Shown here: positions 1 to 7,915 of the stretch, in pieces | Layout: each line of letters opens with the position of its first letter | Position numbering within the stretch: the stretch's first letter is position 1 | Assembly (NCBI GenBank): GCA_032054765.1 | Contig: DAMBSC010000014.1 | Span: 1-64,000 of the forward strand | From: DFXE01 sp032054765 | GTDB lineage: Bacteria > Bacteroidota > Bacteroidia > Bacteroidales > Tannerellaceae | Length of the DNA: 64,000 nt | Reading direction: 5' to 3' | The notes under the pieces: model-generated | Database searches by the model: none | What the model saw: only the letters and a program-made list of their open reading frames with translations | What the model was told of the DNA's origin: nothing | Made by a program: the position numbers and the translations under genes

Positions 1-30
1 TATTTATATATAATAACTTAAGTGTAATTA

Positions 31-48
31 GATGCAATTTATTGCATC
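31..48 (-). terminator. hairpin after the secreted protein gene
   Basis: A perfect inverted repeat (GATGCAA, 4-nt loop, TTGCATC) lies just beyond the stop codon of the minus-strand gene at 71-760. It has no clear T-run, so it is only a possible terminator. Confidence 0.35.
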
Positions 49-70
49 ACTAGTATTTCATCCTTTTAAC

Positions 71-760
71 TTATTTGATAACAAATACAACATTTACAAA
101 CGACCAGGAATTAGCATTGTTTATAACCTCGTAAGTCATTTTACCGTCGGCGGTTATAGTGAAATTACTAAAAACAGTCTCATCATATGAGGTAACATAA
201 TAATACAGATCCGTAGCATTTTCGAATACGGGGATTTGACTGGGAGCTCCTGCGCTCTTTGCTTTAGGAGAAATAAACTGTTCCTTGTATATACTATGTA
301 AATCTACAGGAGGCTGAGTACCCAGCGTAGAGGTATTAATGGGTAAAGCCGGCATATAGAAGAATTTTTCCCGTCCAACTTTTCCGGTTATCTGTACCCA
401 TTGCGATCCGTTCCACATATATAGCCCTTCTTTCAGGCTTTGGGCAGGAATATCCTGAACGTTGTACACAACTAAACCGGTATGTTGACTTTTTTCCTCT
501 ACGCTTCCTCCGGAAGGAATAAATGGTTTTAAAGAACTTTTTTCCTCCAGCGCAACGCGAGAGAACAACAGACCACCACCCTGCTCATCTGTTGTTGCAC
601 CACCCGGATTGGTGGCATTAAAACTTTTTAGCTCCAATAAAGCTGCTTTTTCAGGATCTTTGTCAGATCCGATAGTTACCTGTGCCGATGCCAGGTTTAC
701 CGATAAAACTAAAGATAAAAATGAAAGTATAAAATAACGGCTTTTAAGTAAGGATATCAT
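71..760 (-). CDS. secreted protein of unknown function
   Basis: A 229-residue protein that opens with a clear Sec signal peptide (hydrophobic run ILSFLSLVLSVNLASA, cleavage likely after ASA), so it is exported. The mature part starts VTIGSDKDPEKAALLELKS and contains GLYMWNGSQWVQI in the middle. Similar segments (AxLLEL..., LYxWNGxxW) occur in Bacteroidetes surface proteins that resemble tail-fibre or fimbrial-type repeats. I see no catalytic motif, lipobox or C-terminal sorting domain. The gene stands alone; its upstream region is AT-rich and shows no perfect promoter box. Function is unknown; the secretion call is firm, the family call is not. Confidence 0.7.
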   Translation of the reverse strand: MISLLKSRYFILSFLSLVLSVNLASAQVTIGSDKDPEKAALLELKSFNATNPGGATTDEQGGGLLFSRVALEEKSSLKPFIPSGGSVEEKSQHTGLVVYNVQDIPAQSLKEGLYMWNGSQWVQITGKVGREKFFYMPALPINTSTLGTQPPVDLHSIYKEQFISPKAKSAGAPSQIPVFENATDLYYYVTSYDETVFSNFTITADGKMTYEVINNANSWSFVNVVFVIK

Positions 761-1259
761 ATGCTAAACCTTTTTTACAGTTTGTTAATATAGGGTCAAA
801 TTCTACACATTTAAAAAATTGTGCGAAATAAGCAAATGAATATCATTAATCAGTAATTTTTCACCGTAAATATTATGACATTAGTAAATATATATACTTT
901 TTTAGCATTTCAAGTCATATTTTTTATATTAATATCTATTTTATGACAAAATACTATCGTAATTGTCTTTAATAAGATGTTTGTATGCACCTTTTTTAAT
1001 AGAAAAATCTACACAAATATACATATCTGAAAAAATTTCACAACATTTTCCTTATAACTATTGTTAGGGCGTTAATAGGTTTGATTAGTAGCTATTAGTC
1101 TTTTTGTTAGTGTGAAAAGGAATGCCTGAGAAGGTTTTCCTTTTTATTTCCTATATATACTAATAATCTATTGATTGCAGTCAATTTTTACTGACTGCAA
1201 TCGAAGAATTAGCTTTAGCTAATTGATAAATCGGATTTCATAAAGGGGAGTAGTTATAT
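761..1259. other. AT-rich intergenic region with hairpins, no gene seen
   Basis: No convincing reading frame. It holds two inverted repeats, at 1115-1144 (AAAAGGAA/TTCCTTTT) and at 1173-1202 (11-bp perfect arms). The second lies about 58 bp beyond the 3' end of the Tat-protein gene and may end its transcript. Confidence 0.5.
1173..1202. repeat. 11-bp perfect inverted repeat
   Basis: The arms GATTGCAGTCA and TGACTGCAATC are separated by 8 nt. It sits downstream of the minus-strand gene ending at 1260 and could form an RNA hairpin. It has no adjacent T-run, so its role as terminator or protein site is open. Confidence 0.5.
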
Positions 1260-2699
1260 TTATTTTACCAATTCCGGATAATAGCGGGCAATCAAATTTT
1301 GCTCGGTTTTATCTAACTGGCTTATAAGTATCGGTTCGTCTTGCGGGCGTAATCCCTTTTGATTAATCCTGTTTATCAGGCTCCAGTCTTTTATGGGATT
1401 TTCAGGACTAGGATCTTTGGGTTCCTCTGCCGGAAGATCATACCGGGTAAAATCGATCACCATTTCCGGAGTGTTTTTATGCCAGTTACGCAACAATGCC
1501 AATCTGAACTCTTTATTCATAAACCAGCGTATTTCTTCATTGGCATACGAATTTCCAATACCTAGCCCTTTTTCTTCAAAACGATAATTCCATTGATCAT
1601 TATTCTTATAATGTTGTCGCCATATTTCACCGAATTCCCCAAAGGTAATAAATTCTACATCCGGCCATTGCAGTTTGGTATTTTCAACCCATGTTTCAAG
1701 AGCAGTTAGTGCAAACTGTTCTCCACGGTCTACCCTTTCAGGCTGTTTCACCAGTGCGGCTTCCCATATAGTAGGGATCCATCCGAATCCGTTTAATTCA
1801 AATCCCCTGTCAAAATGAAGAGACTGTGTATGCATTACCGCATGATTGCCGATTTCGAGCCCTAATTCACAAAAAGTTTCTATCGGCCCAACGCCTCTTC
1901 TGCTGGATCCACCATTGAACATATTGGTTCCGGTAATTCCTCCGCTGAGTTTTCCACACAGAAAATCTACACTCCAGCCATCCAGATTCACACAATCTAT
2001 AAAGTCTTTTTTACCTTGAGCCGGTTTACAGAAATGTTCCTTTGAAGGATAATAAGGATATGATGGCGAGCCGTCTGCACCTCCGCCATCCACTTCATGC
2101 TGACTCCAGATTACCGCATGCGCCACATGGATGTTTTCTTTTTCAGAAAGATACCGCATATTATCCGCAGAGAGAAATCCCCCCATGATAGATTGAGGAC
2201 GATACCCTTTACCAACAAAATCAGTTATGATTTGAATCGCTTCACTCATTTCCCTGTTTACTCTTTCTCTGGGAAGATACATAGCGGGAAAATAGCCTGG
2301 AAAATAAGATACTTCATCGCCATATTTATAATGACATTCCGCGATATATTTCCTGATATCCACATAATTTTGTCGTTTATCCTCCAGGGCATTCAGCGTA
2401 AAACCCCATGTCAGACGCCCTCCCGGATTATGCTTGGAGAATGCTTCCCGCAAATCCCTGACCACTTTTAGTGTGTGAATATTATGCTCATCCCGCGGAT
2501 ATAGTTTTACATCTCTGGAGACTTCCCATGGTGTAGTCCGGATCATGATACACATCGTAACATACCGTTTACCTAATAACTCAGGAAAAGTATTCGATCC
2601 CGTTTTTAATTCCACAGCATTTAGTATATCCGTACCTGATCCGGCGAAAAGAGCTGTTCCTGTTAATAATGTATTTTTTATGAATTGTCGTCGTTCCAT
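1260..2699 (-). CDS. Tat-exported protein, DUF3863/DUF3864-like
   Basis: A 479-residue protein with a twin-arginine type N-terminus (MERRQFIKN followed by a hydrophobic stretch ending near residue 28), so export of a folded protein is expected. The body is rich in aromatic and polar residues, with stretches such as LTWGFTLNALED, GGFLSADNMRYL, HAVIWSQHEVDGGG and EIGNHAVMHTQSLHFDRGF. From memory this pattern fits Bacteroides proteins annotated DUF3863/DUF3864, which look like a polysaccharide-deacetylase-type barrel, but I cannot verify the family here. Conserved His and Asp residues suggest a metal or carbohydrate enzyme (inference). The gene is monocistronic; a -7 box on its strand lies at 2732-2739. 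Confidence 0.65.
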   Translation of the reverse strand: MERRQFIKNTLLTGTALFAGSGTDILNAVELKTGSNTFPELLGKRYVTMCIMIRTTPWEVSRDVKLYPRDEHNIHTLKVVRDLREAFSKHNPGGRLTWGFTLNALEDKRQNYVDIRKYIAECHYKYGDEVSYFPGYFPAMYLPRERVNREMSEAIQIITDFVGKGYRPQSIMGGFLSADNMRYLSEKENIHVAHAVIWSQHEVDGGGADGSPSYPYYPSKEHFCKPAQGKKDFIDCVNLDGWSVDFLCGKLSGGITGTNMFNGGSSRRGVGPIETFCELGLEIGNHAVMHTQSLHFDRGFELNGFGWIPTIWEAALVKQPERVDRGEQFALTALETWVENTKLQWPDVEFITFGEFGEIWRQHYKNNDQWNYRFEEKGLGIGNSYANEEIRWFMNKEFRLALLRNWHKNTPEMVIDFTRYDLPAEEPKDPSPENPIKDWSLINRINQKGLRPQDEPILISQLDKTEQNLIARYYPELVK

Positions 2700-2731
2700 A
2701 ATAATTAATTTCTGAATGTGTTTTCTATCCC

Positions 2732-2739
2732 CAAAAGTA
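2732..2739 (-). promoter_or_regulatory. -7 box for the Tat-protein gene
   Basis: TACTTTTG on the minus strand fits the Bacteroidetes TAnnTTTG element, about 33 nt upstream of the start codon at 2699. No -33 TTTG is seen at the usual distance. Confidence 0.45.
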
Positions 2740-2825
2740 GGGCGTCAAATGTAGGTTTTTATTATACTATTTTACGATAATGATGTAAAATATAACTATA
2801 CCACTGCGCTTTATCCGATACAAAA

Positions 2826-2850
2826 GGAGGTATCCTTTTGAGATACCTCC
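2826..2850 (-). terminator. intrinsic terminator of the HU-glucosaminidase operon
   Basis: A 9-bp perfect stem (GGAGGTATC/GATACCTCC, 7-nt loop) is followed on the minus strand by TTTTG. It lies 14 nt past the stop of the 36-aa gene at 2864. Confidence 0.8.
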
Positions 2851-2863
2851 AGCCTTTTCTCCC

Positions 2864-2974
2864 TTACCGTACTCCGTTATCCGGAGGGGATTCTTCTTTT
2901 TTTGAGCGTTTAAGCAGAAAGGAGAGGAGAGAGACGATAAACTCAATCACTTTTCGTGCTTTTTCAAATTTCAT
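2864..2974 (-). CDS. 36-aa membrane-tending small protein (smalltalk-like)
   Basis: A very short frame whose ATG sits one base after the TGA of the glucosaminidase gene, so translation is probably coupled. The product has a basic N-terminus (MKFEKARKV), a hydrophobic stretch IEFIVSLLSFLL and a charged tail ending NGVR. Size, position and hydrophobic core fit the tiny 'smalltalk' proteins annotated after HU-like and amidase genes in Bacteroidales; its sequence differs from the ones I remember, so the call rests largely on context. A strong terminator follows directly. Role unknown; with a cell-wall hydrolase upstream, a holin-like or membrane-anchoring role is conceivable but unproven. Confidence 0.6.
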   Translation of the reverse strand: MKFEKARKVIEFIVSLLSFLLKRSKKEESPPDNGVR

Positions 2975-2975
2975 G

Positions 2976-3434
2976 TCAGTTTGATTTAGAATAAATAATC
3001 GAATCCAATGAATAGCAGATCTTACTGATCATCCGTTTATAAGCGGAACGGTTATCGCCATTTGCTTCACTGATATAAGGACTGTAAGCAATTTCATGTG
3101 CATACGCATCATACAAGTGGCTCACAGCAGCGGCAGCCTTGTAACATGTCGAGATCAGACGTCCGAAATCAAAGAAACTATGTAGCGGCGAGTCATAACT
3201 GCGAAACACAAGTCCGCTCCGTGAGGGTTCACTTTTCCTACCCTGCCAGTAGGCATTGCTGCATCCATAACCGGTAATACCGAAATAATTATTGTGGTGG
3301 GTACACAGGGAGCTTTCTCCCCAACCCGACTCTACGGCACATTGTGCCAGGACGGCCACCGGATGAATACTATACAATGCCTTTACCTGTTGAGCCAGGG
3401 GCAGAAACTTGTCTACAAAAGCTTCTTTTTTCAT
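2976..3434 (-). CDS. glucosaminidase-domain peptidoglycan hydrolase
   Basis: A 152-residue protein with a single lysozyme-like/GH73-type glucosaminidase fold. The motif AQCAVESGWGESSL (about residues 30-43) holds the expected catalytic Glu, and NNYFGITGYGC follows as in FlgJ/LytD-type enzymes. SPYISEANGDNRSAYKRMI near the end matches the usual terminal helix region. No signal peptide is visible, so it would need another export route or act on lysis. It is the second gene of a minus-strand operon, between an HU-like protein and a 36-aa protein. Such wall hydrolases are a regular partner of the HU-like/VirE gene set in Bacteroidales. The fold call is firm; the biological role of the set is not known. 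Confidence 0.8.
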   Translation of the reverse strand: MKKEAFVDKFLPLAQQVKALYSIHPVAVLAQCAVESGWGESSLCTHHNNYFGITGYGCSNAYWQGRKSEPSRSGLVFRSYDSPLHSFFDFGRLISTCYKAAAAVSHLYDAYAHEIAYSPYISEANGDNRSAYKRMISKICYSLDSIIYSKSN

Positions 3435-3449
3435 AAAGAACCTTTTTAG

Positions 3450-3527
3450 AATTGAAAATTGAAAGTTGAAAATTGAAAATTAGTTTGTTTCAAATCGTTT
3501 TCAATTTTCAACTTTCAATTTTCAATT
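3450..3527. repeat. perfect 30-bp inverted repeat
   Basis: Arms 3450-3479 and 3498-3527 are exact reverse complements, built from repeated TTGAAAA/TTTTCAA words, with an 18-nt loop. The distal arm includes the first two bases of the HU-like gene's stop codon (3526-3528), so the transcript would fold into a very stable hairpin between the first and second genes of the operon. Confidence 0.85.
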
Positions 3528-3951
3528 AATCAATGTGTGTTTTGTCGCACTCTTTTTCCTCCGGTTTATATCGTTCGGAAACTACTGTTTCTTTCAGATA
3601 GCGAAGTTTTGAGCCGGGTCGGAAAAGTAGGCGGGCCCGTTTCAGGTTTGCTACGGAGAAGTCTTCTTCCTTTTCACTACCGGTGCTTGAAGTCAATAGT
3701 TGGAAATTTCCCAGTTCACCCATATGAACCACTTCACCTTTTCGAAGGCTTTTTACCAGAAGTTTGGTGATTCGGTCGATACCCAGCTTCAGGTCGCCAC
3801 TTGAGATGGTAGATGTATCTGCAGCATCTTCACATATTTCATCGAAGCTATATACTCTCGTTGCACGGGTTTGTGCGTAATACAGTTTTTGTCCTTGCGG
3901 CGCTTTCGGCGACAAGTTCTTTCTTAAAACTAATTTATACTTTAATGCCAT
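3526..3951 (-). CDS. HU-like DNA-binding protein (HU-HIG type)
   Basis: A 141-residue basic protein of the Bacteroidetes HU-related family. MALKYKLVLRKNLSPKAPQGQKLYYAQ is typical of its N-terminus, and the core ITKLLVKSLRKGEVVHMGELGNFQL matches the HU helix pair and the start of the DNA-binding arm. RARLLFRPGSKLRYLKE corresponds to the strand after the arm. The C-terminus is a short charged tail. It is larger than canonical HU (about 90 residues) because of an N-terminal extension, as usual for this group. It leads the operon with glucosaminidase and the 36-aa gene, and is the divergent partner of DUF4248-VirE in related genomes (from memory). Confidence 0.85.
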   Translation of the reverse strand: MALKYKLVLRKNLSPKAPQGQKLYYAQTRATRVYSFDEICEDAADTSTISSGDLKLGIDRITKLLVKSLRKGEVVHMGELGNFQLLTSSTGSEKEEDFSVANLKRARLLFRPGSKLRYLKETVVSERYKPEEKECDKTHID

Positions 3952-4168
3952 GTTTTTTTAAATGATTAAATGTTAATTATAAATGATTAATTAATGAAAA
4001 ATTGTCAACTGTCACTTGTCAACTATCAATTGATTTAGTACTAAATACGGTGTAAAGATACTGTGCGCCAAAAGCCTGCCGACCGTTAACTGCCGTCGGT
4101 GTCCTGAACTGACGGAAAATGAACAATTCTCCTGGTCATCTGTTCTCATTACCTAAATAGTATGAGAT
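3952..4168. other. intergenic region with a TCAACTG-type repeat
   Basis: The divergent promoter region between the HU-like operon and the baeRF-type gene. At about 4009-4033 it has a run of TTGTCAACTGTCACTTGTC type, the same repeat family found inside virE and in the surface-protein genes. No gene is seen. Confidence 0.5.
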
Positions 4169-5182
4169 ATGACAACAAGAGAAAAGATTTATAAACTAGG
4201 AAAAGAAACGAGTGAGCCATGTGTAACTATTTCTTTAAATACACATCGTACGCATCCTGATAGTGATGCGGATGCCATCCTGCTGAGGAATCTGCTCAAA
4301 GAAGCGGAAAACAGGGTTATTGACCAATATGGGAAAAGAGCTGCCGCTGCCCTGTTGGATAACATATCCAAAGTAGCAGACGAAGTCGACGTAAGGTGTA
4401 ACCTCGACAGCCTGCATATCTTCCTTTCAGATAATACAAAAGAAATAATCCGTGTAGCATGGCCTACAGCGGAAGACAAAGTACATATAGCCGACACTTT
4501 CGATGTAAGCGCGTTAATCAAAGCATGCAACCGTACCGAAGAATACCTCATTCTGCTGTTGTCGCATGGAGGTGTGGAGCTTTACCATGCACAAAACGAC
4601 GGAATAATAGAAGAAGTCAGAAACGACAGTTTTCCCTTTGGAGAAACACCTTTCTATGCACGCAACGGAGTCGAAAGAAGCAATGCCAAGCTGATAGACG
4701 ATATGACACTTGAATTTTTCAACAGGGTAGACAAAGCTGTTGTTAAAGTTGCCCAGGAAGCCGAGCTAAAATGCGTAGTGATTAGCGTGGAAGAAAACTA
4801 CACTGCATTGATGCAAGTAGCCGATCGTCCCGATATCTATCTGGGGCATTTGTCGATCGATTTCAACAATACCAAACCTCACCAACTGGCAGAACAAGCT
4901 TGGCAGCTTATAAAGCAATTACAGTCCGAACGTCGTACGGCTGTGATCGAAGAAATCAAAGAAGCCGTAGGAAAAGGTCTTGTGCTGACCGATCTGCAGG
5001 AAATCCGCCAGGCCGCCGAAGAGGGCAGGGGAGACCTCCTGATCATATACGAAGAATCTCAGCAATCCTATATTGTTGGTAACATTGTTTGGGATGTCCT
5101 TTCCAAAGGCGGACGAGTATATTTCACCGAACAGGAACAGATCAAAGAACTGGGCGAAGTCGTCCTGAAAACCCGTTATTAG
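4169..5182 (+). CDS. baeRF (eRF1-like) family protein, putative ribosome-associated factor
   Basis: A 337-residue soluble protein without signal peptide or membrane segment. Its layout matches bacterial/archaeal eRF1-like (baeRF) proteins: an N-terminal region (CVTISLNTHRTHPDSDADAILLRNLLKEAENR), a middle domain with LLLSHGGVELYHAQ, and a C-terminal eL30-like part (GKGLVLTDLQEIRQAAEEGRGDLLIIYEE). Some baeRF members have been described as ribosome hibernation or rescue factors, and the name AOC03_06830 family is used for related proteins (from memory). There is no GGQ motif, so peptide release is not expected. It stands alone on the plus strand and converges with the permease gene 20 bp away. 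Confidence 0.6.
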   Translation: MTTREKIYKLGKETSEPCVTISLNTHRTHPDSDADAILLRNLLKEAENRVIDQYGKRAAAALLDNISKVADEVDVRCNLDSLHIFLSDNTKEIIRVAWPTAEDKVHIADTFDVSALIKACNRTEEYLILLLSHGGVELYHAQNDGIIEEVRNDSFPFGETPFYARNGVERSNAKLIDDMTLEFFNRVDKAVVKVAQEAELKCVVISVEENYTALMQVADRPDIYLGHLSIDFNNTKPHQLAEQAWQLIKQLQSERRTAVIEEIKEAVGKGLVLTDLQEIRQAAEEGRGDLLIIYEESQQSYIVGNIVWDVLSKGGRVYFTEQEQIKELGEVVLKTRY

Positions 5183-5202
5183 CAATTATTTCTCTCAGCA
5201 AC

Positions 5203-7557
5203 TTATTCTGTTTCGATAGAATCAACAGGATTTTCGATGGCTGTACTATAGCTTTGGATCGTTACGGCCGATACGGTTATAAGTAAAGTGATCAGCAGTG
5301 CAGCGCAGAAGATCCAGGCAGCTATGGGGGCAGGATAAGCAAAATTCGATTGCCAGTTCTTGATAATGTAATAAGCCAGCGGTATAGCAAAAATAAAACA
5401 AACAAAAACGATCTTGACATACCGTTTGTTGAACATCCGTAGAATTTCAGCTACGGTTGCTCCGAATACCTTACGTACTCCGATTTCCTTCCGGCGATAT
5501 TGGGTTTCGAACATTATAAGTCCAAGTACGCCCAGTGTCGAAATCATGATCGCCAATAAACTGAATAAAGTAACCAGGCTGGCCAGGTTCTTTTCTTCAT
5601 CATATAAACCACCGATACTATCATCCAGGAATTGAATATCCAGAAATTTGCTATACTCCGGATCAAGATCAAGAAGCGTGCCGCGAATCCCCGCAATGGT
5701 TTCCGTCAGATGAGCTGAGTTGGCTTTCACATATACTGTGGATAAAGGCCACGGCGGATCTTTTTCCCCAAAAACATAAAGAGCCAGAGGTTCGATAGGA
5801 TATATCAATGGTTGGTAATTAAAATCTTCACAAAAACCGATTATCGGGCACTCTCCTTCCAGCGACCAGACTTTTTCAGCCAGCGATAAGCCGAATCGTT
5901 GCCGGGCCGTTTCATTGAAGATAAGTACCCCTTTGCCCTGATTATCCGATTCCTCAAATCCCCGGCCTTCCGTAATTCGGATATCCATCATGGAAAGGAA
6001 ATTTGATGTTACCAGTTGAGCCGCAAAGGTGACGGTTTCGCCGTTTATCTCCCTGTTCCAATTCATATTAGTCGAAAAAAGATCCGAAAGGCAAAACGCG
6101 ACTTCGTTGATACCGGCTATGTCTTTCATTCTGTGTTCTATGGTCTGCCGTTTACCGGCCAGGGTCTCCGATAAGTTTATCTTTACGACATCTTTCTTAT
6201 TCACCCCGATATCATAATTACGCATCCATTCATATTGAACCTGTATAAACAGGGCGGCAATGATCAGCGTGATAGAAATAAGATATTGAAGCCCTACAAG
6301 TGAAGTCCTCAGTTTTCGCCCTTTTGCCGACAAACCGAAAGAACCTTTCAATACCAGCGCCGGAGAAAAAGAGGTGCTATACAGAGCAGGATAGATAACA
6401 GCAGCAATTCCCGTAAATATGGCAAGCGCAAAAGTGATGAAGAGCAATGAGATATGGTTAGACAAAGAAATACCTGTTTTTAACAGTTCCGCGAAAGGAG
6501 TAAGCGATAGAGCATATACCAATGCAACCGACAATGAAAAAGCTACGACAGTCAGGATTATAGCATCGAAAAGTTGCTGCAGCCACAGGCGGCTGTTATT
6601 GCTCCCCAGTACTTTCTTTGTATTTATAGTCCGCATTTTACGGGGAATCAGCGACATGGAGAAATTTATAAAATTCACAATCGCAATCAGAATAATCAAT
6701 ATACCGACAGCCATTAGCGAATAGACGGTCACCTTATTACCTTTAGGCAATCGTGCATCAGCTCCCAGAAAGTAGCTGTCGTGAATGCTATTCAAGCGAA
6801 CAAACCGATGATCCGGATCAGTCGAAGGATAATACAACAAATCCGGAGCTGCCGTATCGAGCAGTTGTTCCAGTTCGGCTGTATGAGTGGTGGTCGTTTT
6901 CATAAAAGTCCGGAAATTAGCAGCAGCCTTGTCACCCGCAAACATATCTCCTACGCTTATTAAAATACCATTTGGGATACTGGAGTTTTCAGGCAGATTA
7001 TCATATACCGCGACAACTTCCAACTCTGCTGGAATCAGGTCGGTTGTTTGGTTCACTGAAATTTTTCGTCCGATAGGATTCTCATTCCCAAAAAAACGCA
7101 GGGCAGCATCCCGCGACATCATAACCCGGTTAGGATACGAATAATCATCGAAATTACCGGCGATACATTTAAAACCAAAAACAGAATGGATCAAGGGAGA
7201 AGTTATCCCACCCGTCTCCAGCATTTGTTCTTTCTTCCCTTTCTCTGACACATATACCGGAATTTCAGCCAGGTATAAAACATAAGCGCCCGTTTCTATT
7301 TCAGGAGAAATGGAAATACTTTGATCAGCGAACAAACGCGTAACGAAAGGAGAAAAGTCTCTACCGGGGAAATCGCTCACCTGCAATTCAAAAATTCTTT
7401 CCGATTCAGGATAATGTTTATCAAAAGACAAATCATACCTTACCTGAATCATAATAATAATAAATGAAGCAAAAGCAACCGTCAGCCCTACAATATTTAA
7501 AAAGGTAGAAGCCTTAAATCGCGACATATTTTTAAATGAATCCTTCAGAAAGCCCAT
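5203..7557 (-). CDS. MacB/FtsX-type ABC transporter permease
   Basis: A large inner-membrane permease of 784 residues from the chosen start, with two FtsX-type modules. The N-terminus (FLKDSFKNMSRFKASTFLNIVGL followed by a hydrophobic segment) is the standard opening of Bacteroidetes MacB-like permeases. A periplasmic MacB_PCD domain follows, three membrane segments lie mid-protein (one includes VGILIILIAIVNFINFSMSL), then a second periplasmic domain and a final membrane block with RRKEIGVRKVFGATVAEIL, a characteristic FtsX loop. An in-frame ATG at 7600-7602 would add 15 residues that do not fit the family, so 7557 is preferred. No ATPase gene is next to it. The substrate is unknown; such proteins handle lipoproteins, peptides or act as mechanotransmitters. 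Confidence 0.85.
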   Translation of the reverse strand: MGFLKDSFKNMSRFKASTFLNIVGLTVAFASFIIIMIQVRYDLSFDKHYPESERIFELQVSDFPGRDFSPFVTRLFADQSISISPEIETGAYVLYLAEIPVYVSEKGKKEQMLETGGITSPLIHSVFGFKCIAGNFDDYSYPNRVMMSRDAALRFFGNENPIGRKISVNQTTDLIPAELEVVAVYDNLPENSSIPNGILISVGDMFAGDKAAANFRTFMKTTTTHTAELEQLLDTAAPDLLYYPSTDPDHRFVRLNSIHDSYFLGADARLPKGNKVTVYSLMAVGILIILIAIVNFINFSMSLIPRKMRTINTKKVLGSNNSRLWLQQLFDAIILTVVAFSLSVALVYALSLTPFAELLKTGISLSNHISLLFITFALAIFTGIAAVIYPALYSTSFSPALVLKGSFGLSAKGRKLRTSLVGLQYLISITLIIAALFIQVQYEWMRNYDIGVNKKDVVKINLSETLAGKRQTIEHRMKDIAGINEVAFCLSDLFSTNMNWNREINGETVTFAAQLVTSNFLSMMDIRITEGRGFEESDNQGKGVLIFNETARQRFGLSLAEKVWSLEGECPIIGFCEDFNYQPLIYPIEPLALYVFGEKDPPWPLSTVYVKANSAHLTETIAGIRGTLLDLDPEYSKFLDIQFLDDSIGGLYDEEKNLASLVTLFSLLAIMISTLGVLGLIMFETQYRRKEIGVRKVFGATVAEILRMFNKRYVKIVFVCFIFAIPLAYYIIKNWQSNFAYPAPIAAWIFCAALLITLLITVSAVTIQSYSTAIENPVDSIETE

Positions 7558-7915
7558 GCCGTTGTAATTTATAAGTGTACATAAGTTAATAACAATAAAC
7601 ATGCCAAAAGGCTTATTATATTGATTATCAAATTAAAGAAGCAATACAAGAACAATTCTTTATGTAAAAATACTAGACACCATTGTCCAATCTTTTGACA
7701 GATAAAGGCGGCTGGCAAAACAAATTCATGCGTTTTAAAATAATAAGGTGAATTTTTAATGAAAAAAGTTTGATTTATGAAAATAATAATTATATTTGAG
7801 CAGTGAAAAAAACTTTACAGAATGATTTAATTACCAAAAAACACCAATAATTTATCCGGGAAGCCTTTTCCGGATTACTATAGTAAAATTTATGTTTCAT
7901 TTAAAACGTTGTATT
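7558..7915. other. divergent intergenic region
   Basis: This 358-bp region holds a promoter for the plus-strand Ig-repeat gene (7769-7798). I do not see the CGTACGATTTG direct repeats that precede the other members of that protein family. No gene is seen. Confidence 0.5.
7769..7798 (+). promoter_or_regulatory. promoter of the Ig-repeat surface gene
   Basis: TTTG at 7769-7772, an 18-bp spacer and TATATTTG at 7791-7798 fit the Bacteroidetes primary promoter. The start codon is about 118 nt downstream, leaving a long leader. Confidence 0.6.
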
